From Erysipelotrichaceae bacterium (lineage in GTDB: Bacteria; Bacillota_I; Bacilli_A; Erysipelotrichales; Erysipelotrichaceae): 64,000 nt of DNA. The position numbers and the translations under genes were made by a program. Where the stretch lies: the NCBI GenBank assembly GCA_017473265.1, contig JAFULQ010000010.1, forward strand, positions 1 through 64,000, read 5' to 3'. Positions 1 through 7,920 of the stretch are shown here, piece by piece. Under the pieces are notes generated by a model. The model had not been told where the DNA came from and made no database searches. It worked only from the letters and a program-made list of their open reading frames with translations. Every line of letters begins with the position of its first letter. Within the stretch, counting starts at the first letter, position 1.

Positions 1-105
1 AGATGGAGTTAGAAGATCCTTTTAAGGGAACTAAGAAATAATGCACGCCGCAGACCACATTTGCGCTGTAAGGCGCTGCTGGTAGGATAGGGCTATGCCC
101 GCATA
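1..105. other. Unassigned structured sequence at window edge
   Basis: This stretch has no convincing ORF and is much richer in G+C than its surroundings. It can fold into short hairpins, GCGC-TGTAAG-GCGC near 64-77 and GGGC-TAT-GCCC near 90-100, and lies just before a terminator-like hairpin. It may be the 3' part of a structured RNA whose 5' end is outside the window. I could not match it to tmRNA, SRP RNA, RNase P RNA or a known riboswitch, so no identity is given. Confidence 0.25.
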
Positions 106-137
106 TGAAAAACCACTAGCTATGCTAGTGGATATTT
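106..137 (-). terminator. Hairpin terminator after the HAD gene
   Basis: Perfect 8-bp arms CCACTAGC (113-120) and GCTAGTGG (124-131) enclose a 3-nt loop. Read on the minus strand the hairpin is followed by TTTTT. It lies immediately after the stop codon of the minus-strand HAD gene. It could also stop plus-strand transcription from the left edge. Confidence 0.75.
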
Positions 138-780
138 ATTCTAGATAATTGATGACATCATGTAATGAATCTAATTGGATATCGAAATAGCTCTTCATTA
201 AATCATCTGGTAATACCATATCTTCAATAAAGATTGACTTAATATTTGCACGATGTGCAGCAATAATACCATTTCTAGAATCTTCTAAGACTAAGCATTC
301 TTCAACAGGTGTATTTAACATTTCTGCTGCTTTTAAGAATACTGCAGGATTTGGCTTTGCAATTTTGACTTCATCACCACCAACAATAGCATCTGGTACA
401 AATTCAAATCCCAAGTAGTTTAATACTTTATGGATGTATTTATGGCGACTACTAGAAGCAATCGCAATTTTATATCCATTTGCTTTAAGATAGTTATAAA
501 GCTCTTGTAGACCTGGTTTATTGCAGTCTCCAGGGTTTTTAAAATATTCGTAGAACCAATCTTCTCTAACAGGTTCAACTAATTTACAAATTTCATGAGT
601 GAAGGGGTAAGTTTTAGATACTTCATCTAAAATCGTTGAATTTCCACCAATTAATAAACGATAAAATTCTAAAGTAACATCAATATTATGTTCTTTACCA
701 ACTTTTTTAAATAATTGAAAACACATTTGTTCTGTGTCTACCATTAATCCATCTAAATAAAAAATTACAGCTTTAATCAT
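136..780 (-). CDS. HAD-superfamily hydrolase (beta-phosphoglucomutase-like) with altered nucleophile
   Basis: A 214-residue protein with the layout of the PGM-like HAD phosphatases: motif I near residue 8, an alpha-helical cap, motif II Ser around 109-110, motif III Lys142 in AKPNP, and motif IV Glu166-Asp167 in LEDSRNG. Motif I reads IFYLDG where the family has IFDLDG or IFDMDG, so the catalytic nucleophile Asp is Tyr8 (codon TAT; GAT would need one base change). Phosphatase or mutase activity is therefore doubtful unless this is a sequence error. ATG at 780 is preferred over the upstream GTG at 795 because an AGGAAGTGAGG ribosome site precedes it. Substrate unknown. Confidence 0.8.
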   Translation of the reverse strand: MIKAVIFYLDGLMVDTEQMCFQLFKKVGKEHNIDVTLEFYRLLIGGNSTILDEVSKTYPFTHEICKLVEPVREDWFYEYFKNPGDCNKPGLQELYNYLKANGYKIAIASSSRHKYIHKVLNYLGFEFVPDAIVGGDEVKIAKPNPAVFLKAAEMLNTPVEECLVLEDSRNGIIAAHRANIKSIFIEDMVLPDDLMKSYFDIQLDSLHDVINYLE

Positions 781-831
781 GTAAGAAATCCTCACTTCCT
801 ACATAATTTAAACATAAATTACAATAAATTA

Positions 832-1524
832 CTACTTCTCATCTTTAATAAATGCTCGTAATAACTTTAAAAAGGCTCTTTTTTCAATTCTAGATATTAA
901 CGAACGTGATACATGTTTCCTTTTTGCAATTTCTCTTTGTGTTAATTCTGGTTTGCTATTAAGTCCATATCGATAATCAAGTATTTCTTTTTCTTCTTCA
1001 TCTAACAATAAAAAGTATTTTTTTAATTTATGGATATTATCTTCTAATGTTAGTACTTCAATAGGGTCTTTATTTGTTTCATCTTTCATAAGGTCTAAAA
1101 GTGATATTTCTGAATCATCTTTATCTGCACCGATTGGTTCATCTAAGGAAATGGTTTGATATTTTCTTTTTACACTTCTAAGATACATGAAGATTTCATT
1201 TTCAATACATTTGGAAATATAGGTTGTTAGTTTTCTACCTTTATTTGGATCAAAGCTATCAATACCTTTAATTAATCCAATGGTTCCAACACTGATTAAA
1301 TCATCTGTAGATTCTTTTTGAATATCATATTTTTTAACAATATGTGCTACTAATCGTAGATTGTGTTCAATAAGCTTATTTCTAGCATTAATATCTTTCT
1401 TCATTAATCCTTCTATACATTCTTTTTCTTCTTCACTGCTTAATGGATGGGGATAAGATCCTTTCATCATGCCAAATAAAAAGGGTAAATTTTGTTTTAA
1501 AAGTTCTAATAATAGAGTCCACAT
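832..1524 (-). CDS. sigK: RNA polymerase sporulation sigma factor SigK
   Basis: A 230-residue sigma-70 family protein very similar along its length to Bacillus SigK. It has a hydrophobic N-terminal stretch of about 20 residues like the pro-sequence removed from pro-SigK, then PHPLSSEEEKECI, region 2 (NKLIEHNLRLVAHIVKKY, DLISVGTIGLIKGID) and region 4 with the helix-turn-helix LTQREIAKRKHVSRSLISRIEKRA. SigK directs late mother-cell transcription in sporulation. The gene is intact and not split by an inserted element. ATG at 1524 is chosen over GTG at 1533 because AGGTGATC sits 8 nt upstream. It is transcribed divergently from comEA across a 93-bp gap. Confidence 0.9.
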   Translation of the reverse strand: MWTLLLELLKQNLPFLFGMMKGSYPHPLSSEEEKECIEGLMKKDINARNKLIEHNLRLVAHIVKKYDIQKESTDDLISVGTIGLIKGIDSFDPNKGRKLTTYISKCIENEIFMYLRSVKRKYQTISLDEPIGADKDDSEISLLDLMKDETNKDPIEVLTLEDNIHKLKKYFLLLDEEEKEILDYRYGLNSKPELTQREIAKRKHVSRSLISRIEKRAFLKLLRAFIKDEK

Positions 1525-1570
1525 ATCGATCACCTAATGTAGTGTATGCAAATATTTTTTTATTTAGTAG

Positions 1571-1617
1571 TAGGAATAATTAAAAAATTTGACGTATTTA
1601 TAAGTAGGGGTGGTGTT
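1571..1617 (+). promoter_or_regulatory. Shared competence promoter element before comEA
   Basis: TAGGAATAATT (1571-1581) is followed by TTGACGTAT (1589-1597), TATAAG and an RBS (GTAGGGGTGG) just before ATG 1618. The same arrangement, with 16 nt from GG to TTGRC, precedes comGA, dprA and the small gene at 51666. AGGAATA resembles a SigH-type -35. The -10 is probably GACGTAT. The sigma factor is inferred, not shown. Confidence 0.7.
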
Positions 1618-2085
1618 ATGAAATTTATGGTTATTAGTTCTTTAGTTTTTGGTTTATTGTATGCTTGGCCTATGTCTACTTTTTCATTAGATGATTTTCA
1701 AAATGATTCGATTACTGTATATGTACAAGGTGAAGTAGTGGAAGAAAAGAAATTAATATTAGATAAATATAGTACTATTGAAGATGCTTTAAGCTTTATT
1801 GAATTAACTGATGAAGCTGATCTTAGTGGGTTTAATTTGTTGATGTGTTTAAAAGATCAAGATGTTCTATCTATACCAAAGAAAACTACGATTGCGAAAA
1901 TATCGATTAATACTGCAACAGTGGATGAATTAATGAATATTCCTGGTATTGGAAAAGTGAAAGCTGAAAAAATCATATCTTATCGAGAAATAAATGGTTT
2001 GTTTCAAAAAATAGAAGATATTATGAAAATAGATGGCATTAAAGAAAAATCTTTTGAAAAATTGAAGGATTTTATATGTCTATAA
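1618..2085 (+). CDS. comEA: Competence protein ComEA, DNA receptor
   Basis: A 155-residue membrane-anchored double-stranded DNA-binding protein for transformation. An N-terminal hydrophobic segment (about residues 2-20) is followed by an SLBB-like part (SITVYVQGEVV) and a C-terminal helix-hairpin-helix pair (INTATVDELMNIPGIGKVKAEKII, then IDGIKEKSFEKL). An in-frame upstream ATG at 1546 is rejected: it would place the conserved promoter element inside the coding region, and the RBS fits ATG 1618. The 3' end overlaps comEC by 10 nt, so the two are cotranscribed; no comEB lies between them. Confidence 0.9.
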   Translation: MKFMVISSLVFGLLYAWPMSTFSLDDFQNDSITVYVQGEVVEEKKLILDKYSTIEDALSFIELTDEADLSGFNLLMCLKDQDVLSIPKKTTIAKISINTATVDELMNIPGIGKVKAEKIISYREINGLFQKIEDIMKIDGIKEKSFEKLKDFICL

Positions 2086-4031
2086 AAGTAAGTGATGTGA
2101 CTTGTTTTTTAGCCGCAATCGTATTACTAGCTACATTTCTTTTATCGAATGTTTATATAAAGATTGTATTAGTGGTTGTAATGTGTTTGTGGTTAATATC
2201 ATTAAAAGAATATATTAGTATATTTCTAGTGTTATTTGTTCTAGCTGTTGTATATGTACAATTGTTGTATAGTCCTAGTATTGAAAGAGTTGAAGGTAAA
2301 GTTGTGTCTTTAAAAGATACTTATTTTGTAGTAAAAGTGAATCATAATCATATTATGGTTTATGGGGATTTTGATGTTAATTTTGATGATATTGTTTTAG
2401 TTAAAGGAAAAGTAGATAAAATAGCTTCTACCAAAAATAGAGTAGGATATTCTTTTGAGAATTGGACTAAATCAAGAAGAATTAGTAAGGTTTGTTACGC
2501 AGATGAAGTTGTATTGATTAAGAAGGGAAATTCTTTGCGTAATCGTGTCTATCGCAAAATTATTAATCAAGATGAAGATGTAGTTAAAATAATGAAAATG
2601 TTTTTATTTCATATTTATGATGATATTGGATGGTTGTATCTTGGATTGTCTATGGGCATTCATTTATCTTTTATACGTAGGTTAATAGAAAGTGTTAGTT
2701 CTTATTTCTTCTTAGAAAAACAAGTTACTATTATTACGATGCTTTTTTGTGTATTTATAGCTATTTTTTATCATTTTGATTTGATTAGTTGTCGCTTTTT
2801 ACTTCGTCATTTACTTCAATTAACAAACCTAAGTAAAAAGAATCGATGGGGTATTCTTGTGATTGTTTTACTTATCTTGTTTCCTAATATGATATATGAA
2901 TTTGGTTTTTTATTGCCTATATGTATTGGTTTTGTATATTCTTTTGCTTGTAAAAGGGTATATGGCATTTCTCAAATGTTGGTTATGTGGCTACAATTGC
3001 TATTTAATGGATATGTATCAATTTTACAAATATTTGTTGCTAGAATTATTTATCCATTATTTTCATTTATGTATTGTATTTGTTTTATAAATATATGGAT
3101 ACCGTTTCATTTTCCATTGTTATTATTATCTAAATTAATTGATTATTTATGCGTAATTGAATTGCCTTCATTACATATTGTTGGTAAGCCATTTGTTTGG
3201 ATGAGTGTTTTATTTATTTTTGTGATTGTTCAATATGTTGTAACTAGTAATGGGAAATATGTTTGGATTCTTGTTTTGTTGTTTTTAATGAATCATTATC
3301 AAAATCATTGGTATGGATTTAGTAGAGTTGTGTATATTGATGTAGGTCAGGGGGATTGTACCTTGATTTCATTGCCGTTTCATAGAGGGAATATTTTGAT
3401 TGATACGGGTGGCTCTGTATCCTATGATGTCGCAAAAGATATTGTGTATCCTGTGTTGTGTAGTTATGGGATTGATAGATTAGATTTAGTTATATTAACG
3501 CATGATGATTATGATCATGTTGGTGCTTTTGATTCATTATCTACTTTAATTCAAATTGAAAATGTTATTACTGATAAAAATAATGAATATGTTGTGAATG
3601 ATTTTGTTATGTATGATGGATTAGGAAATCAATTATTTGAAGGGGATAATGAGAATAGTTTAACAGCTTGTTTTTCTATATATGGTTCTTCGTTTTTAGT
3701 ATTAGGTGATATTACCAAAGAACAAGAAGAAATTCTTGTTAGAGCATATGATGATTTGCATATTGATTATTTAAAAGTTGCGCATCATGGTTCCAATACT
3801 AGCACATCCAATCATTTATTAGAGTCAATTAAGCCTTTGTATGCGTTTATTAGTTGTGGTGATGACAACTATTATAACCATCCAAGTAAAGAGGTTGTAG
3901 CTCGTTTAAATGGATATCAGATTCCTTTTTTTACGACAAAAGATGAGGGGATGATTGAAATTGTTATTACTCCAATCATGGATTTTTTGATTATGGATAA
4001 ACGGATTATTTTGAATAATAAGATGCGATAA
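2076..4031 (+). CDS. comEC: Competence protein ComEC, DNA-uptake channel
   Basis: A 651-residue polytopic membrane protein forming the channel through which single-stranded DNA enters during transformation. Order: two N-terminal membrane helices, an OB-like soluble part (about 75-160), a hydrophobic Competence domain (about 180-410), then a metallo-beta-lactamase-like C-terminal domain (VYIDVGQGDC; LTHDDYDHVG near 474-483; VAHHGSNTS). It is shorter than the usual ~750 residues; the Competence domain looks trimmed, but I see no frameshift. Cotranscribed with comEA. Confidence 0.9.
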   Translation: MSIKVSDVTCFLAAIVLLATFLLSNVYIKIVLVVVMCLWLISLKEYISIFLVLFVLAVVYVQLLYSPSIERVEGKVVSLKDTYFVVKVNHNHIMVYGDFDVNFDDIVLVKGKVDKIASTKNRVGYSFENWTKSRRISKVCYADEVVLIKKGNSLRNRVYRKIINQDEDVVKIMKMFLFHIYDDIGWLYLGLSMGIHLSFIRRLIESVSSYFFLEKQVTIITMLFCVFIAIFYHFDLISCRFLLRHLLQLTNLSKKNRWGILVIVLLILFPNMIYEFGFLLPICIGFVYSFACKRVYGISQMLVMWLQLLFNGYVSILQIFVARIIYPLFSFMYCICFINIWIPFHFPLLLLSKLIDYLCVIELPSLHIVGKPFVWMSVLFIFVIVQYVVTSNGKYVWILVLLFLMNHYQNHWYGFSRVVYIDVGQGDCTLISLPFHRGNILIDTGGSVSYDVAKDIVYPVLCSYGIDRLDLVILTHDDYDHVGAFDSLSTLIQIENVITDKNNEYVVNDFVMYDGLGNQLFEGDNENSLTACFSIYGSSFLVLGDITKEQEEILVRAYDDLHIDYLKVAHHGSNTSTSNHLLESIKPLYAFISCGDDNYYNHPSKEVVARLNGYQIPFFTTKDEGMIEIVITPIMDFLIMDKRIILNNKMR

Positions 4032-4042
4032 TATGGATTATT

Positions 4043-4051
4043 TGTTATAAT
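4043..4051 (+). promoter_or_regulatory. Extended -10 promoter upstream of holA
   Basis: TGT-TATAAT is an extended -10 element (TGnTATAAT) with its TATAAT at 4046-4051, in the gap between comEC and holA. No good -35 is visible. It would let the housekeeping polymerase transcribe holA independently of the competence operon. Confidence 0.45.
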
Positions 4052-4069
4052 AGAAAAGGTGATTTTTAT

Positions 4070-5047
4070 ATGAATTATGTAATAAGTGGTACTGACTATT
4101 ATTTAGTCAATGCTGAAGTAGAGAAAATCAAAAAGACATATGCTAAAGAGAGTGTAGACATTGTGCAATATGATGCGAGTAATACCGATTTACGTATCAT
4201 ATTGGATGATGCAAATATGCCTTCTTTTTTAGCTGACTATAAAATGATTATTATTAATTACCCATTATTTTTATCTGCAAATGGTAAATTAGATGATGAT
4301 TTGCAAGATATCTTATTACAATATTTAGAAAATCCGAATCCAACAACGATAATAGTATTTGTTTTACATCAAGCGTTAGATTCTCGTAAAGGGTTAGTTA
4401 AACAAATTAAGAAATTATGCGATGTTAGAAATATAGAAGAAATTAATGTAAATGATTTTAAACGTATGATTGTTGCAGAATGTAAAAAACATAAATTGCA
4501 GATCAAAGATGATGCGTTAAGTGAATTGCAAAACCGTTTACCTTTAGATTTTGAAAATTTACGTCATCAAATGGATAAATTAATTGATTATGATGGTGAA
4601 ATCACTGTAAATGTGGTTAAAGCATTGGTTACAAAACCATTATTTGGAACCAATGATAAAGACCATTTATTATTTACTAATGCTATTTTAGCAAAAGATA
4701 TGGAAACTTGTTTTACGATGTGGAAGGATTTATGTATCATCAATAAAGAACCATATTCTTTAATTGGTTTGATTGCTTCACAATTCCGTTTTATGTATCA
4801 AGTTAAATATTTACACAATCAAAGATATTATGCTAGAGATATTGCACAATATTTGAATGCGAATGAATATCGTGTTAGTAAAACGTTAGAGACATTAAAC
4901 AAATATAAGATTGAAGATTTATTAGAAATTTTAAATGCATTAGGTGAATTAGATATGCAAATAAAAAGTGGTGTCATTGATGCGAAAAATGGATTTGAAT
5001 TATTTTTGTTGAAAGTGACTAGAAGGGATTATGTATGGAATCATTAA
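4070..5047 (+). CDS. holA: DNA polymerase III delta subunit
   Basis: A 325-residue clamp-loader subunit that opens the beta sliding clamp. The N-terminal AAA+-like domain lacks Walker motifs, as is normal for delta; the protein starts NYVISGTDYYLVNAEVEKI and contains the typical LPLDFENLRHQMDKL and KPLFGTNDKDHLLF segments. It follows comEC as in many Firmicutes. The 3' end overlaps the start of the serine dehydratase gene by 13 nt. Confidence 0.9.
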   Translation: MNYVISGTDYYLVNAEVEKIKKTYAKESVDIVQYDASNTDLRIILDDANMPSFLADYKMIIINYPLFLSANGKLDDDLQDILLQYLENPNPTTIIVFVLHQALDSRKGLVKQIKKLCDVRNIEEINVNDFKRMIVAECKKHKLQIKDDALSELQNRLPLDFENLRHQMDKLIDYDGEITVNVVKALVTKPLFGTNDKDHLLFTNAILAKDMETCFTMWKDLCIINKEPYSLIGLIASQFRFMYQVKYLHNQRYYARDIAQYLNANEYRVSKTLETLNKYKIEDLLEILNALGELDMQIKSGVIDAKNGFELFLLKVTRRDYVWNH

Positions 5048-6240
5048 AAGAGTTATATCGTGTAGGACCTGGTCCTAGTTCTTCACATACTTTAGCAATT
5101 CAACATGCTTGCTTGTATTTTATTAAGCAATATCCGAATATTGATGAAGTTGTTGTAGATTTGTTTGGTTCTTTATCTTTGACAGGGAAAGGACATCGTA
5201 CAGATAAAATTATTGAAGAAACATTTAGAAATGCTAATAAAACAGTAGAAGTTCGTTTCCAAAATGATTGGAATGTAAAGCATCCAAATACATTAGTAAT
5301 TAAAGATGTACATAGTGATACATCATTGACTATTTATTCAGTTGGTGGTGGTGCGATTCGTGTTGAAGGTGTTGAACAAGTAGTGAATCCGTATGTGTAT
5401 CCACATCATTCATTTGCGGATATTGTACAATTTTGTAATGAAAAGAATTTATCTTTATATGAGTATGTTACGTATTTTGAACCTGAGATTGATTCTTTCT
5501 TGTCAGAAATTTTGGATCAAATGTTAAAGACAGTAGAACAAGGATTACATAGTGAAGGTATGTTGCCAGGATTATTGAATATGCAACGCGTGGCTAATGA
5601 TATTTATAAAAAGGCTGAAGTTGCACTTGATTCTGCTGAAAAGAAAACATTGTTATTGACTGCTTATGCGTATGCTTGTGCTGAAGAAAATGCGGATGGT
5701 AAAACGGTTGTAACGGCGCCTACATTAGGTTCATGTGGCGTAATTCCTGCAGTTATGAGTTATTACTATCATGTATGTAAAGTGGATAAAAAACGTTTAC
5801 AAGAAGCTTTAGCTGTGGGTGGTATTTTTGGTAATTTGATTAAAACGAATGCTACGATTTCTGGAGCAGAGGGTGGATGTCAAGCGGAGATTGGTGCTGC
5901 TTGTGCTATGGCCGCAGCAGCTTGTAGTTATATTGAAAATTTATCGTTTGAGCAAATTGGATATGCGGCTGAGATTGGAATTGAACATCATTTAGGATTA
6001 ACTTGTGATCCAGTAGGTGGATATGTAATGATTCCGTGTATTGAACGAAATGGTGTTGCGGCATTGCGTGCAATGGATGCTATGTTATATGCAAAACATA
6101 TTGGAAGCATAAAACCAAATAAAATTACATTTGATATGGTTGTACAAACTATGAAATATACAGGTAAAAAACTAGCGTTAGAATTAAAGGAAACAAGTCT
6201 TGGTGGTTTAGCGTTAGTGATGCCAATTCATCATGAATAG
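5035..6240 (+). CDS. L-serine dehydratase, single-chain iron-sulfur type
   Basis: A 401-residue enzyme converting L-serine to pyruvate and ammonia. The beta-type domain is N-terminal (VGPGPSSSH, then GSLSLTGKGHRTD) and the alpha-type catalytic domain C-terminal, fused in one chain as in enterobacterial SdaA, unlike the two-subunit form of Bacillus. Candidate [4Fe-4S] ligands are Cys in GSCGVIP, GGCQAEIGAAC and LTCDPVGGYVMIPC. It starts inside the end of holA, so translation is probably coupled, although no functional link is evident. Confidence 0.9.
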   Translation: MESLKELYRVGPGPSSSHTLAIQHACLYFIKQYPNIDEVVVDLFGSLSLTGKGHRTDKIIEETFRNANKTVEVRFQNDWNVKHPNTLVIKDVHSDTSLTIYSVGGGAIRVEGVEQVVNPYVYPHHSFADIVQFCNEKNLSLYEYVTYFEPEIDSFLSEILDQMLKTVEQGLHSEGMLPGLLNMQRVANDIYKKAEVALDSAEKKTLLLTAYAYACAEENADGKTVVTAPTLGSCGVIPAVMSYYYHVCKVDKKRLQEALAVGGIFGNLIKTNATISGAEGGCQAEIGAACAMAAAACSYIENLSFEQIGYAAEIGIEHHLGLTCDPVGGYVMIPCIERNGVAALRAMDAMLYAKHIGSIKPNKITFDMVVQTMKYTGKKLALELKETSLGGLALVMPIHHE

Positions 6241-6245
6241 AAATG

Positions 6246-6275
6246 AAGGATAGCTTTTGCTATCCTTTAATAATA
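6246..6275. terminator. Bidirectional terminator between serine dehydratase and amidase genes
   Basis: AAGGATAGC-TTTT-GCTATCCTT (6246-6267) is a perfect 9-bp hairpin between two convergent genes, with T/A-rich flanks on both sides. It probably serves both transcripts. Confidence 0.7.
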
Positions 6276-6929
6276 TATTTTGACTAATTCAATAAAATCT
6301 TCCCATTTACCAGTATCTCTAAGTGTTTGTGGACAATTTTTACTAGTAAAATCGCCATGTTGTTTTATATCATTCATATCTAGATGATATGCATGTAATA
6401 AATATGCAGTTAGTTTAGCAGCGTTTTCAACTGCAGTATCAAAGTCTCCATCACTATTTACACAAATTTCAATGCCAATTCCGTTTAGATTACCTCCATT
6501 TTTCTTTAATCCATCACTTGCATGCCATCCAACTTCATCATCTGGTAGATGATGGTAAATTTCAGTATCATCAACTGTATAGTGCCAAGAATTGGTTACT
6601 TTGGAATTCTTTTTTAAATAGGTACTATGATTTTCAGCGGTTGAACCAGCTTTTGGATTGCCTGTTTCATGGATAACAATATACTTAATATTTCGTTTAA
6701 TACCAGGACGATTATGGCTTCCTTCTTTAATGAAATCAGTAATTACTTCAACGCCGTAAACGTTTGATGGTTCTATAGCTATAACCGTTGAAAAATATTT
6801 ATCGATAATAGGTAAAGCTACCCAATGATATAAACCATATCCCATAAGAAAAAGGGCTAATGCAACTTCTAAGACTTGTGCTAAAGAAAATCTAAAGCGT
6901 AATCTTTTCTTTTTTACTTTACGTTTCAT
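6267..6929 (-). CDS. Membrane-anchored N-acetylmuramoyl-L-alanine amidase (Amidase_2)
   Basis: A 220-residue peptidoglycan hydrolase cutting between MurNAc and L-Ala. A very basic N-terminus (KRKVKKKRLRFRF) precedes one membrane helix (about 18-38), so it is probably anchored with the catalytic domain outside. The Amidase_2/PGRP zinc ligands are visible as His in VIHETG, His in NSWHYTV and the QHGDFTSKNCP motif. Separated from ispH by one base, so cotranscribed with it. Confidence 0.87.
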   Translation of the reverse strand: MKRKVKKKRLRFRFSLAQVLEVALALFLMGYGLYHWVALPIIDKYFSTVIAIEPSNVYGVEVITDFIKEGSHNRPGIKRNIKYIVIHETGNPKAGSTAENHSTYLKKNSKVTNSWHYTVDDTEIYHHLPDDEVGWHASDGLKKNGGNLNGIGIEICVNSDGDFDTAVENAAKLTAYLLHAYHLDMNDIKQHGDFTSKNCPQTLRDTGKWEDFIELVKIYY

Positions 6930-6930
6930 A

Positions 6931-7845
6931 CTAGAATGGTAATAAATGGTCCATTTCGATAGTTGTATCGCTTGTACCTTGTGATTGTAAGTATTGGATT
7001 ACTTGGTTTGTTAAATAGGTTGGGGTGCTAGCACCTGAAGTAATGGCAATTTTATTGAAATCTTTAAATGATTCATATTGAATGTCTTGAACGGTTTCAA
7101 TTCTAAATACGTTTGGAATACCAATCTTTTTCGCAACATCTTCTAGTTTTCTCGTGTTATTGCTATGAGGATCACCAACGATAATCATACAATCGATGTT
7201 TTGGTTTTCTAATTGATAAATGGCTTGTTGGCGCATTTTGGTTGCTGTACAAATTTCTTCTTGGATTTCTAATTGTGGATATCGTTGTTGTAAGATATCA
7301 ATCCATTTTTGAACCTCCATCATTGACATGGTTGTTTGATTAGTTAAGAATAGTTTGTTTGCTTGTATTTCAATAGTGTTTGCTGTAGTTTCATTTGGTA
7401 TTAAATGAATTTTGCTAGGACAAATGGATAACATAGCATTGGCTTCTGGATGGTTTTCTTTTCCAATATAAAAGACTTCATAACCACTTTGTAAATGTTC
7501 TTTAATAGCAATTTCTGTTTTTGTTACATCTAAACAAGTCGCATCTACTACAATTAAACCTTTAGCTTTTGCTGTATCTTTTACTTCTTGACTAGTACCA
7601 TGTGCTGTTAAAATGACAACACCATTGTCAATCTTTTCTAAAAGTTCAAGTCTAGTTTTTCCTTTTTCATCTATTGTTTTTATACCTAATTTAGTTAGGG
7701 CATCAACTACATATTGATTATGTACAATCATACCTAAAATATAGATATTTTCATTTGGATATTGTTGTTTGGTTTCTTTCGCAATTTTAATTGCACGAAT
7801 AACACCTTTACAAAATCCTTGAGGAATGACTTTAATTATTTCCAT
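6931..7845 (-). CDS. ispH: 4-hydroxy-3-methylbut-2-enyl diphosphate reductase
   Basis: A 304-residue iron-sulfur enzyme, last step of the MEP isoprenoid pathway, giving IPP and DMAPP. Cluster cysteines are seen in GFCKG, DATCLDV and EEICTATKMRQ, with AHGTS and NHPEANA at the substrate pocket. ispG (11001-12062) and dxr (37148-38296) are in the same window, so the organism uses the MEP route. An RBS (GGAGGAAAAA) precedes the ATG. Confidence 0.93.
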   Translation of the reverse strand: MEIIKVIPQGFCKGVIRAIKIAKETKQQYPNENIYILGMIVHNQYVVDALTKLGIKTIDEKGKTRLELLEKIDNGVVILTAHGTSQEVKDTAKAKGLIVVDATCLDVTKTEIAIKEHLQSGYEVFYIGKENHPEANAMLSICPSKIHLIPNETTANTIEIQANKLFLTNQTTMSMMEVQKWIDILQQRYPQLEIQEEICTATKMRQQAIYQLENQNIDCMIIVGDPHSNNTRKLEDVAKKIGIPNVFRIETVQDIQYESFKDFNKIAITSGASTPTYLTNQVIQYLQSQGTSDTTIEMDHLLPF

Positions 7846-7920
7846 ATATTTTTCCTCCTTTGTAATTATCCTATCATATTTTCAAAATTTTTAGTATAAT
7901 AACCACGGAAGGTGATAAAA

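Noticed and set aside
1540-1548. CATACACTA on the minus strand, matching a SigE/SigK -10, before sigK
   Set aside because: A start 7 nt downstream would fall inside the sigK ribosome site and no matching -35 is present.
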